Below, piece after piece: positions 8,955-18,706 of a DNA stretch of 64,000 bases. The first letter of the stretch is position 1, and every line of letters starts with the position of its first letter. Source of the DNA: Arcanobacterium_A hippocoleae_A (GTDB lineage: Bacteria > Actinomycetota > Actinomycetes > Actinomycetales > Actinomycetaceae); assembly GCA_040360365.1 (NCBI GenBank), contig CP136412.1. One strand, 5' to 3'. Under the pieces are notes generated by a model. It made no database searches. It saw only the letters and a program-made list of their open reading frames with translations, and was not told where the DNA came from. The position numbers and the translations under genes are program-made.

Positions 8955-10413
8955 TTAACTAACTTTTTGGACATGGCTAAATACGCGGTCAAAACGCTTT
9001 AATGCTTCATCAATATCAGCTTCCGTGTAAGCAGCCGAAGTATAAAGCCGTGATCCGGCAAGAGTTACGAGACCTTCTGCCATATAAGCCGCCCCCATGT
9101 GTTCCATTTCTTTTTCCGCACACTGGTTTCCCGAAGAATCTCTGGAATTTTCCATGGTTTCTTCCAGTCGATTGCAAAGTGCATTGTTCCAACTGTTTCA
9201 AGATGGCAGACAGATTCTTGATTGAAAGCGACGAAAGGAAGATGATATTTCCGAATCAATTCGCGTAAACCGACGGTAATCCGATCACCCATCTCGCCGG
9301 CTTTTCGGCAGGCGTCTGTTTGCGCAATCTCTTTAATCGTATAATATCCGGCAAGTGCCGAAATCGGGGTTGCTGCAAGCGTCCCGCCCACAAAAGCTTT
9401 CTTTACTTTCTGCGACCCGTCGAGACCTGCACCGAGGTACTTCATATATTCGTCTTTACCTCCAATACCTCCAGCCCCCGGATAGCCGCCGGCAATAACT
9501 TTGCCAAAAACAGTGAGATCTGGAGATATTCCGAAATATCCTTGTGCACCGTGCTCTGAAATCCGGAAAGCCGTTACCACTTCGTCGAAAATCAGCAATG
9601 CGCCATAACGGCGCGCAAGCTGCGCCGTACCTGCTAAAAATTCCTTATCAACTGGGCGGGTACCGGATTCCGGACCGATTGGCTCAATCATAATCGCCGC
9701 CGTACCGCCGTGAAGCTGCTTTAATTTCAGCTTCCGTTCAAGACTTTCCAGCGATCCGGGGAAAAATTCGTCGGTGTAACGGAAATAGGCTCGCGGCACT
9801 CCGTGCGCTTGCGTGAATTTTGAACCAGGAATCCGGATTCCATAACCGAGTGAATCCGACCAGCCGTGGTATGCTCCGCCCATTTTTAATACGTGTTTGT
9901 GTCCTGTTGCAAGCCGTGCAATCCGCACTGCCGCCATGCACGCTTCGGTACCGGAACCGAGCATTCGAAACTTGTCTACTGTTGGAATAAGTTCTGAAAT
10001 CAAACGTGCAAGTTTTGCTTCATATTCGTGAAAAAGCCCAGTTGAAGGGCCGCAATCGCTGATTAACGCAATCACTTTTTCCCGCACGGATTCAGGATTT
10101 GAACCAAGCACCGTCGGCCCGCCGGCTTGGAGAAAGTCAAAATATTCATTGCCGTCGATATCGCGCAGTTTTATTCCGTTCGCTGCGGAAAAGGCAAGCG
10201 GGAACGGATAGTTAAAAGCGAGGTTATGCTGTACCCCGCCCGGAATTACTTCCTTGGCGCGCTCAATCATTTCTTTCGATTTTCGGCATCTTTTTCAAAA
10301 TATTCTGTTTCGTACTGTTTTAATGCCGACGGCTGTATGGAATAAATCGGCTTCTCGATTAGTGCGTCAAGAGCCGAAATAATACTCTGGACGTCAGGCT
10401 GATTCAGCGACAT
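8955..10413 (-). CDS. Class III (glutamate-1-semialdehyde aminomutase-like) PLP aminotransferase, two apparent frameshifts
   Basis: PLP-dependent fold-type I aminotransferase of about 485 residues. Motifs include Ser-Gly-Thr-Glu-Ala (cofactor phosphate), Gly-Gly-Ala-Tyr-His-Gly-Trp, Asp-Glu-Val (PLP ring) and Phe-Gly-Lys-Val-Ile-Ala-Gly-Gly (Schiff-base Lys). It resembles HemL but has a longer N-terminus and no other haem gene nearby. The true start is probably the ATG at 10413 preceded by AGAGGAG; one extra base in the T run at 10280-10283 joins it to the body, and one in 9111-9115 joins the C-terminus. Neighbours are an aldolase and a sugar kinase, so a carbohydrate or amino-sugar substrate is more likely than haem precursors. 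Confidence 0.82.
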
Positions 10414-10546
10414 TTCCCGCTCCTCTGCGAGTCAAAATATATTCCGGAAGTACTGCTAATTCTAGCATGTTCCTTTGGAAACACTTCAGATAATCCGCAT
10501 AAAAACTCACTGCAAAAACGAATAAATAAACAAATACGATTTACTG

Positions 10547-10558
10547 CCTTTCGAAAGG
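10547..10558. promoter_or_regulatory. 12-bp palindrome in divergent promoter region
   Basis: CCTTTCGAAAGG lies between the divergent aminotransferase (start 10413) and kinase (start 10770), in an otherwise gene-free 356-base stretch. It looks like an operator for a shared regulator. A half-matching CCTTTCGAAAT occurs near 7513, downstream of the aldolase. No regulator gene is adjacent. Confidence 0.45.
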
Positions 10559-10769
10559 AATTACACAGCTATCCGGACTACACTAAATCTCATTAAAATA
10601 AGTCTGATTAATGTTTCCCGTCCCGCAGAACTTCCGTCCCGCAGAACTTCCATCCCGTCCTTACTTGACTCCCCGCAGTTTCACTTCTTCCCATAATTTC
10701 AGCAATTATTTCCAATCGGCAGCCAATCGCGTTCCCGCCTTTTGCCGCCATTTCCGCAAAGGAGCGAAA

Positions 10770-12373
10770 ATGTATCTCCTCTCCTACGATATCGGCACAT
10801 CCGGTGTGAAGACGTGCCTCTATTCCTTATCCGCCGGCAGGCTCACCCCGATTGCAAGCACCCTCCGTGAATATGGTTTAACTATCTTCCCCGACGGCGG
10901 CGTTGAGCAAGATCCGGAAGAATGGTGGACTGCCCTTTGCGGTTCCACTCGTGCCCTGCGGGAAACCCACGCAGCAGAACTTGCGCAAATAGCAGGCATT
11001 AGCTTCTGTTCGCAAATGCAATCCGTCGTGCTGGTAGATCGGGAAGGAAACGCACTGCGCCCGGCAATGAGTTATTTGGATCAGCGGGCGCAAGAACAGC
11101 GCCGTAACGGGCTTGAACACGGAATCAAAGTATCCGGAATGAATCTGCGGAAAGTGCTTGTCAGTCTGCGGCAGACGGGAGCCGTCGCTGCTTCCGTAAA
11201 AGATCCAATCTGGAAATATCATTGGGTCCGCGATAATGAGCCGGAAATATTTGCGAAAGTCTACCGCTGGCTTGATGTGAAAGAATATTTGATCGGCAGA
11301 ATGACCGGCGAGTTTATTCTGTCTGAAGACTCAGCATTCGCCACGCTTTTGCTTAATATTCGCGCAAAACCAATGCGCTGGTCGCAGCGTGTGTGCAAGC
11401 TTTTCGGCGTAAATATTGCGCATTTACCGCCAATTGTGCCGTGTACTGCGGTGGTTGGCGTGCTGCGTGCGAAGCAGGCGGCCGAACTCGGACTGAATCC
11501 GGGTGTAAAAGTAGTTGCCGGAGGCGGGGATGCTTCACTGATTCCTGTCGGTGCCGGCGCCGTGAACCTTGCAGATACGCACATTTATTGGGGCACTTCC
11601 GGCTGGGTTGGAACTGTTACGAACAAACAAAAAGTAGACCTGAATGCGATGATTGCCAGTGTTGTTGGTGCGCGGCAGGGGTACTATAACTATTTTGCCG
11701 AGCTGGAAACGGCGGGCAAATGCTTCCAATGGGTTCGTGACCATCTTGCCTTGGATGAAATTAATATTTATCTCGACGAAATTGGAGCATCGCGCAGCAG
11801 CGAAGATCCGGAACCTTTATACCGCGACCTGTATGGATATATGAGCCGCATAGTCGATACCGTCGCGCCCGGCAGCGGAAATGTGCTTTTCACCCCGTGG
11901 CTGCATGGGAACCGCTGCCCGTTCGAAGACCCGAAAGCCCGCGGAATGTTTTTCAATATCGGGATCGATACCGGCAAATCGGAGCTGATTCGCGCAGTTA
12001 TTGAGGGAGTGTGTTTTCACCTGCGCTGGTTCCTGGAAACGGAGGAGAAAAAGTGAAAACTTCACAAACTGTGCGTTTCGTGGGCGGAGGTGCGCTCGCT
12101 CCGAGCACCTGCCAGATTTTGGCTGACGTGCTGGGAAGACGGGTTGAGACTGTTCTTGACCCGCAAAATATTGGGTCTGTCGGCGCAGCAATCATAACTG
12201 CGTGCGGACTTGGTGAATTCAAAAGTGTTTCGGACGGCGCACGGCTGGTGCAGGCAGCTCATACTTATGAACCGAATCCGGGAAACAAGCAAATTTACGA
12301 CCGAAGTTTTCGCGCTTTCAAACAGCTTTATCAGAATAATCAGCGGACATTTGCGCTCCTGAACGGAAATTAA
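10770..12373 (+). CDS. FGGY-family carbohydrate kinase (xylulokinase-like), one apparent frameshift
   Basis: About 534 residues. The N-terminal FGGY domain begins Asp-Ile-Gly-Thr-Ser-Gly-Val-Lys (phosphate-1 motif) and contains Tyr-Leu-Asp-Gln-Arg-Ala (substrate region); the C-terminal domain has Trp-Gly-Thr-Ser-Gly-Trp and, after the shift, Val-Gly-Gly-Gly-Ala-Leu-Ala (adenosine motif). The chosen ATG is preceded by AAAGGAG; an upstream in-frame extension has no family match. One extra A in 12048-12052 joins both parts. ATP-dependent phosphorylation of a ketose or polyol is expected. Together with the divergent aldolase and aminotransferase it may form a small catabolic module. Confidence 0.85.
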
Positions 12374-12479
12374 AATGCCGACGGCAGTGCCGGTGCGGAA
12401 ACGCAGGGCAGCAATTAACTGCAGCGATAACCGGCGCACATTGGTTTGAATGGTGAATATTTTGAAATATTTCGAACGG

Positions 12480-12560
12480 TGCTCGAGGGGGAGTTGAACC
12501 CCACGCCCTTGCGGGCACACGGACCTGAACCGTGCGCGTCTGCCATTCCGCCACTCGAGC
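12480..12560 (-). tRNA. tRNA-Leu (anticodon CAG)
   Basis: Acceptor arms GCTCGAG/CTCGAGC, anticodon stem CACGG/CCGTG with loop TTCAGGT (CAG), and a long variable arm typical of class II tRNAs. The T stem shows only four G:C pairs around TTCAACT; one G and one C appear to be missing from homopolymers, consistent with the indel pattern elsewhere in the window. Confidence 0.93.
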
Positions 12561-12932
12561 AAAACTATCAGTAACAGCAAAACAGTTACCGATAAGCCAA
12601 CTGCAAAAGATAAAATTCAATTCAGATAGCTAAAGAAAGGATACATGCAAAGTCCGCTATTCGCAAAACGGAAAATAAGACCGCAGGAAAATTCTTAATT
12701 TTAGCCCTTGGGCAAACCGCGCATACCCCAAGAAAACCCTAATTTAAAAAAGTTAAACTATCTTTAAGAGATGCCAATAAAGTAATATCCTAGAATATCA
12801 GAACATTAAGCAAAAGTCGGTGCAAAGCAGTTTGGGAAACATTGATTTTTGAAATCTGCAATATTCGGTCATGTTTCGCTGTTATGCCGAAAGCAAACCG
12901 AAAACTGCGGAAAGAAGTAAGGAGCGAAGTGT
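12561..12932. other. AT-rich leader ahead of fhaA
   Basis: 372 bases with no supportable gene on either strand. It probably carries the promoter of the fhaA-pbpA operon; I could not fix -35/-10 boxes with confidence. Confidence 0.4.
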
Positions 12933-13631
12933 ATGAGCGCATTTGATAAGTTTGAACGAGGCGTGGAAAACGCAGTAAACAACATATTTTCACGCGCTTT
13001 TTCCGCTAATCTTCAGCCTGTGGAACTTGCAACCGGAATTAAAAAGTCAATGGATGACCGTGCAGCTTCAATCACCCGCGACCGAACCGTAGTGCCAAAC
13101 GACTTCACAATTGCGCTTTCACCGGCGGATTTAGAAAAAGTTTCCGAGTGGGGAGAAAACGAATTAATCATTGAACTCACCGCAGTCGCAAAAGATTACG
13201 CACGTGAGCAACGCTATACTTTTCTCGGTCCAATAAATATTCGCTTTGAACAGCGCGATTCACTGCCAAAAGGAAAGCTTTCCGTGGCGGCAATTTCGAA
13301 ACGCGGTTCCGTCGCTCCAGCTACTTACTCCAATCCTTCTGTGCAAAACCCAATTATCGAAATCGGCACAGACCGTTATCTTCTCACCGGTTCCGTAACC
13401 ACAATCGGCCGCGGTTCGAGTTGTGATATTACCTTGGATGATCCGGGTATTTCACGCAAACATCTGGAAATCCGTGTTACTCCGAACGGGGTTATTGCAC
13501 GTGATCTCGATACCACCAACGGCAGCTTCGTCGAGGGGCATCGAATTACCGCTGCAACACTCGTAGACGGAAACACAATCACAATCGGCAGAACAAAAAT
13601 TATGTTTTGGACCTCTCCGGAGGATGAATGA
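12933..13631 (+). CDS. fhaA: FhaA-like protein: DUF3662 plus C-terminal FHA domain
   Basis: 232 residues. The N-terminal DUF3662 module (about 1-120; Phe-Glu-Arg-Gly-Val-Glu-x3-Asn-x2-Phe opening) is followed by a short linker and a C-terminal FHA domain (about 150-228) with Gly-Arg-Gly-Ser-Ser-Cys-Asp-Ile, Ser-Arg-Lys-His and Asn-Gly-Ser motifs that bind phospho-threonine. In mycobacteria FhaA binds phosphorylated peptidoglycan regulators such as MviN. It opens the operon that ends with PknB, the kinase likely to generate its ligands. AAGGAG precedes the ATG. The linker is shorter than in mycobacteria. Confidence 0.92.
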   Translation: MSAFDKFERGVENAVNNIFSRAFSANLQPVELATGIKKSMDDRAASITRDRTVVPNDFTIALSPADLEKVSEWGENELIIELTAVAKDYAREQRYTFLGPINIRFEQRDSLPKGKLSVAAISKRGSVAPATYSNPSVQNPIIEIGTDRYLLTGSVTTIGRGSSCDITLDDPGISRKHLEIRVTPNGVIARDLDTTNGSFVEGHRITAATLVDGNTITIGRTKIMFWTSPEDE

Positions 13632-14134
13632 GCGCACTAGTAGTTACCATCGCCCGGTTCGGATTGCTGATTCTGCTCTGGTTATTTATTCTGTTCGTCC
13701 TTGTTACTGTACGCAATGACGTCTATGGCGGACGTTTAGTTTCACGAAAAAATTATCAGCAGGGAAAAAGACAAAAACCGCGCCGAATACTCCAATTCGC
13801 CGAAATTATTCGGCGCAGGCGGAAGTAAACCCGCAATCACCAGCACGCACCGAACCAATACTATATGTAATTCAAGGCGCTCTCGCCGGCACTACTCTCC
13901 GGATTGGAAATGCTCCAGTTAGCGTCGGCCGTTCTCCTGATTCATCATTAGTTCTTGACGACGGATATGCTTCTGCGCGGCACGCCCGCTTTTCGCTGCA
14001 AAACGGACAGGTAGTTCTTGAAGATTTGAACTCAACAAACGGTACATGGGTAAATAACCAGCAAGTTCACGAACCGGTGATACTTTCCCCGGCATGCGCA
14101 TTACCATCGGCAAAACAGTATTGGAGCTGCAGTA
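13628..14134 (+). CDS. fhaB: FhaB-like membrane-anchored FHA protein, two apparent frameshifts
   Basis: ATG overlaps the fhaA stop (ATGA). An N-terminal TM helix (about residues 8-30) leads into a linker and an FHA domain (Val-Gly-Arg-Ser-Pro-Asp-Ser-Ser, Ser-Ala-Arg-His-Ala, Asn-Ser-Thr-Asn-Gly-Thr). The frame breaks twice: one base is missing within the A runs at about 13764-13786, another at the GG of 14091-14092, after which the protein ends Ile-Thr-Ile-Gly-Lys-Thr-Val-Leu-Glu-Leu-Gln. The reconstructed length (about 168) is normal. FhaB/FipA is a substrate and scaffold of PknB-family kinases during division. Confidence 0.85.
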
Positions 14135-15529
14135 ATGGAGATTCAGCTAAAATTTTCCGCCGCGTCGGATGTCGGACTCGTTCGTAAAAGCAACCAAGAT
14201 TCCGGGTACGCTTCGCAAACTCTTTTCGCTGTGGCTGACGGGATGGGAGGAGCTGCAGCCGGCGATCTCGCTTCAGCTGTTACGGTTGCGCATATTGCAG
14301 CTGCGGATGGAAACTTCAAACCCGACGAACTTCTTCCGCGCCTGCGTAATGCCCTAAATGCTGCACATGCTGAACTGGTAGTGCGCAGCACAGAAAATCC
14401 GCAGCTCGCAGGGATGGGCACAACCTGCGTCGCTTTACTGCGCAGCGGCAACAAACTCGCAATGACGCACATCGGGGATTCGCGGGCATATCTTCTGCGC
14501 GGCGGGAGACTCACCCAGATTACGCACGATCATACCCTGGTGCAATATCTGGTCGATAGCGGGCAGATTACGGCAGAAGAAGCGAAAACACATCCAAAAC
14601 GCAATGTGATTATGCGGGCTCTCGGCGACGATCCGGCAGAAACGGAAATCGCGATTGACGAGTCGATTCGCGAGGCGGTACCGGGAGATCGCTGGCTGCT
14701 TTGTTCTGACGGTCTTTACGGGCCGGTTTCGATGCAGTTAATTCATGCAACTCTTTCAAATATTTCAAATCTTGACGACTGCGCCCAGGCGCTTATCGGT
14801 CACGCCTTAGCCGGCGGAGCTCCAGACAATGTGACAGTAGTGCTTGCTGATGTTATTTCGGTTCCCGACGGCGCAACACCGCCGGCTGAGTTTACCCAAC
14901 CGCGAACGGTTGGCGCTGCAGCGGTGCGAAAAATCAAAATTCGCGAACATCTTGCACCGTCGAATCCGGATTTTCCCGAATCCGGCGCTCCCGGCGACGG
15001 AAACTCCGGTCAGCTCGGCGGAAGTGCGCTTGTAAATGAACCTGACGATCCCGCTTTGCGTGTCGGAATTGATTTTGCTCAGGAAGCAGCCGGAACACCG
15101 CTCGATTCTGCTTCGAAAAATCTTTTCACCGGGCAAAATTCTCACGAATTAATCCCAATTTATACCGACATTAACGAAAATAATGCAGCGCTGCCTGTAC
15201 CGAAGAAGCGGCGCCGTTTCGGGAAAATCCTGGCATCGTTCAGTGTAATCCTGCTGCTTGCTGCCGGAATTTTCAGCGCATATGTTTGGTCGCAAACAAA
15301 GTACTATGTTGCTCCAAGCGACGGATATATCGGCATATATCAGGGCGTGCCGACGGAGATTGGTCCGATTAAACTCAGCCATCTCAAAGAGCGCAGCGCG
15401 ACTCGAATCGCGGATCTTTCTGATTTTGTGCAAACGCGGCTGAAAACACCAATCACTCGCGATTCACTCAGTGAAGCACGTGAAGTTGTGGAGAATCTTA
15501 ATCTTCACAAGAAAGCAGCTGCCGAATGA
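14135..15529 (+). CDS. pstP: PP2C-family Ser/Thr protein phosphatase
   Basis: 464 residues. The N-terminal PP2C domain (1-240) carries the metal-binding series Ser-Asn-Gln-Asp-Ser, Ala-Asp-Gly-Met-Gly-Gly, Met-Gly-Thr-Thr, Gly-Asp-Ser-Arg, Ser-Asp-Gly-Leu-Tyr and Asp-Asn-Val-Thr. A linker of about 120 residues leads to one TM helix (about 370-395) and a short extracytoplasmic tail. This is the PstP layout: it dephosphorylates PknB and its targets. The start follows the fhaB stop directly. The reading frame is intact. Confidence 0.94.
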   Translation: MEIQLKFSAASDVGLVRKSNQDSGYASQTLFAVADGMGGAAAGDLASAVTVAHIAAADGNFKPDELLPRLRNALNAAHAELVVRSTENPQLAGMGTTCVALLRSGNKLAMTHIGDSRAYLLRGGRLTQITHDHTLVQYLVDSGQITAEEAKTHPKRNVIMRALGDDPAETEIAIDESIREAVPGDRWLLCSDGLYGPVSMQLIHATLSNISNLDDCAQALIGHALAGGAPDNVTVVLADVISVPDGATPPAEFTQPRTVGAAAVRKIKIREHLAPSNPDFPESGAPGDGNSGQLGGSALVNEPDDPALRVGIDFAQEAAGTPLDSASKNLFTGQNSHELIPIYTDINENNAALPVPKKRRRFGKILASFSVILLLAAGIFSAYVWSQTKYYVAPSDGYIGIYQGVPTEIGPIKLSHLKERSATRIADLSDFVQTRLKTPITRDSLSEAREVVENLNLHKKAAAE

Positions 15530-17119
15530 GTATTAGCACAGTTAGCACAGTTCGCACAGTCGGCAGCAGCACTTCCCGCCCGGCACGCACTGGCCGGGTG
15601 CAAGAGTTTGGTCTGCTGATAGCGGTCTTTGCGATTCTTGAACTTGCCTGGTTTCTCACTGATTATGCTTTTGCTCCGGATCCGGCGGCATACACTGCAC
15701 CGCAAGGCTTTTTAAAAATTAGTTTCATTTGCGCCGTCGTTATTTTCGGCGGACATTTCGCGATTCGGTTCCTTGCAAAGTGGGCTGATCCAATAATTTA
15801 TCCGAGCACAATTTTGCTCACCGGAATCGGCTTTGTGATGATTCATCGGATAGATTTTTCGTTGCTTGCTGCCGGCGGGAACCGCAGTGAGATTCGCGGC
15901 CAGATGCTGCTTGCACTGCTCGGATTTACTGCAATGCTTATTACGCTCGTGCTGATTCGAGATCACCGCAAACTGCGGAAATTCACCTATATTTCACTGA
16001 TTGCCGGAATCATTTTGCTGCTGCTGCCGCTGATTCCGGGGATCGGAAGAGAGTTCCAGGGAGCACGGATTTGGATTAATGCCGCTGGATTTTCTTTCCA
16101 GCCAGCTGAAATCGGGAAAATTTGTCTCGTTGTTTTCTTTGCCGGTTATCTTGTGGTGCAGCGTGATAATCTCGCCCTTGCCGGCAAAAAGTGCTCGGAA
16201 TCCAGCTTCCGCAGCTGCGCCATTTTGCTCCAATTATGCTTGCGTGGATTTTCAGTCTCGGTGTGCTCGCATTCGAGAATGATTTCGGCACCGCGCTGCT
16301 AATTTTCGGCTTGTTCGTGGTAATGCTTTATCTTGCGACGGAACGAATCTCGTGGATTATTATCGGCGGGATTCTCTCTGCCGGGGTATTTGGGTGATTA
16401 TGCTGCTCAGGCCGCATATTCAAGCGCGGTTTAATGTTTGGCTTCACGCTTTTGACCAGGAAGTGTATGATGCGAAAGGCGGGTCTTATCAGATTGTACA
16501 AGGCTGGTTCGGGATGGCTTCCGGCGGGCTTACCGGTACTGGAATCGGCAAGGGATATCCCACCAGAGCTTACGCTGCAAATTCGGATATGATAATCGCT
16601 TCTTTCGCTGAAGAACTCGGGTTAATGGGTGTTTTCGCGATTCTTGCAATCTATCTGATAATTATCTTCCGAGCGTTGAAAACTGGAATTCATCTTCGCG
16701 ACGGATTTGGAAAACTGCTTGCCGGCGGTTTCGGGGCGGTGCTTGCGCTGCAGATTTTTCTGATTGTCGGCGGGATTACGCGCGTAATTCCGTTAACCGG
16801 ACTGGCAATGCCGTTTCTGGCGTTAGGCGGATCTGCCCTGCTTTCAAACTGGATTATTATTGGAATCCTGCTGCGGATGTCCGATGCCGCACGCCGGCCG
16901 GATAATAGTGAAAATAAGCCGCTGCCGGCGATTTCTACTGCCGATTTGGCGCCGTTGCTGGAAAATGATTCCCGCGGGTTAAATAGATCCAATAATAATT
17001 TTGCCGGTGATGCGCAGCAGCAGGCATCTAGCCCGACGAATCAGGAAAACCGAAACTGGTCTGCGGAAGAAAACGCGGAAGAGAGCAATGAACAGCTTAC
17101 GGAGGTGGTCCGGTTATGA
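15526..17119 (+). CDS. rodA: FtsW/RodA-type SEDS glycosyltransferase, two apparent frameshifts
   Basis: SEDS-family membrane enzyme that polymerises lipid II glycan chains. The three pieces in successive frames give about ten hydrophobic helices plus Gln-Pro-Ala-Glu-Ile-Gly-Lys and Ala-Asn-Ser-Asp-Met-Ile motifs typical of RodA/FtsW. Breaks are repaired by one A in 16186-16190 and one G in 16392-16394. The C-terminus has a cytoplasmic polar tail of about 70 residues. Its partner PBP follows with an ATGA overlap, as in mycobacterial rodA-pbpA. I prefer RodA to FtsW because of this pairing, but the distinction is not certain. The gene should be essential, so the breaks are probably not biological. 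Confidence 0.9.
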
Positions 17120-18556
17120 ATCGTCCGCTTCGCCGTGTCGGACTCATTATCATGCTCATGTTTTTGACACTGATGGCTGCATTAACAAATATTCAATTCA
17201 TTTCCGCACCTGCGCTTAATGCGGATCATCGCAATGTGCGCACGCTTTACAAAGAATTTGGAATTCAGCGGGGTGCTATCGTGGCTGGCGGTAAGGAGAT
17301 TGTTAATTCCGAGCCGGCTTCCGGCCCCTATAAATTTCAGCGAAAATATCTTGACGGCCCGCTTTATTCTGCGGTCACTGGATATTTTTCGGTCGCATAT
17401 GCTTCAATGACCGGTCTTGAACGTGCAGCGAATTCAATTCTTGGCGGATCCGACGATGCTCTCGCAGCACAGCGGTTCCAGGAACTTTTACCGGTGAAGC
17501 CGCAAAGGGCGGGTCGCTTGCATTAACAATAAATCCGGCCGCGCAAAGGCAGCATTTGCGGGACTTCACGGAAAACGCGGGGCTGTTGTCGCAATCGAAC
17601 CATTCACCGGCAAGATTCTTGCGCTTGTTTCGACACCGGCTTTTGATCCGAATGGAATTGCGGCGCTTGATGGAGCTGCGGCTCGGAAAAGTTGGGAAAC
17701 GATAAGTAACGACGAAAATAAGCCGCTATTGAATCGGGCATTGGGCGGAGAACTTTACGCCCCCGGATCAGTGTTTAAGATTATTACCGCGACGGCAATG
17801 CTTGAAAACGGCGCGACCCCGGATACTGTAATCGAAGCCCCGACTCGTTGGAGTCCGCCTGGTACCACTGCAGAAATCACCAACACGTCCGGGGCCTGCG
17901 GCGACGGTTCTGGAAAAACAGATTTACGGACGGCAATGAAGCTTTCCTGCAATACGCCGTTTGCAATTGCCGGCATGAATTTCGGCGCCGAGAAAATGAT
18001 TGCTGCTGCAGAAAAGTTTGGTTTCCATCAAAGTCTCGAAATTCCGCTTGGAGTACGTCCGTCGGTTTTTCCAAAGACTGATGACAAAGCAGCACTCGCA
18101 ATGGATTCTTTTGGACAGCGTGATGTTCGGGTTAGCCCATTGCAGATGGCAATGGTTGCCGCTGCCGTCGCTAATAAAGGAATATTAATGCAGCCTTATC
18201 TCGTTGATCAGGTGCTCACTGCCGACCTTGAAGTAGTGCAGCAAACCGCACCGAAAGAATTTTCCCGGCCGATGTCGGAACAGACTGCAGCAGCGCTGCA
18301 TTCGATGATGCTTGATGTTACGAGATACGACAAAATTAATAAAGCTGTGCCGGGAATAGAGGTTGCCGGCAAAACCGGAACTGCCGAAATCGCTGACGGC
18401 GTCACACCGCATGCCTGGTTTATCGGATTTGATTCAAGCGAAAATCCGAAAGTAGCTGTTGCAGCATTCGTCGAAAACGGCGGATACGGCTATCGTGCAG
18501 CTGCCCCGATTGTAAACTCGGTAATTAACGCAGTAGTGAATGGCGGTGATTCATAA
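17116..18556 (+). CDS. pbpA: Class B penicillin-binding protein PbpA, two apparent frameshifts
   Basis: Membrane-anchored transpeptidase: N-terminal TM helix (about 10-30), then the transpeptidase domain with Ser-Val-Phe-Lys (SxxK), Ser-Cys-Asn (SxN) and Lys-Thr-Gly-Thr-Ala (KTG). The frame breaks at 17486-17489 (T run) and 17545-17547 (A run); adding one base at each gives a continuous protein of about 480 residues, normal for PbpA. It cross-links peptidoglycan made by the SEDS partner encoded just upstream. In mycobacteria PbpA is a PknB target. ATGA overlap with rodA indicates coupled translation. Confidence 0.92.
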
Positions 18557-18706
18557 TTGCAGCTATTTATCGCTGATTACATAACCCAAATAATACTTTC
18601 AGCGCATTGTAATTAAATCGCAACCTGAAAAAACTGTAAATATCACGCCTAATTTGGCAGGATTGAAAAGGATAGTGGCTGCAGATGCCATAAGGAGTGT
18701 TTATTA

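Noticed and set aside
10611..10769. N-terminal extension of the sugar kinase
   Set aside because: Family alignment starts at the ATG 10770, which has a clear AAAGGAG; the extension is Pro/Ser-rich without match.
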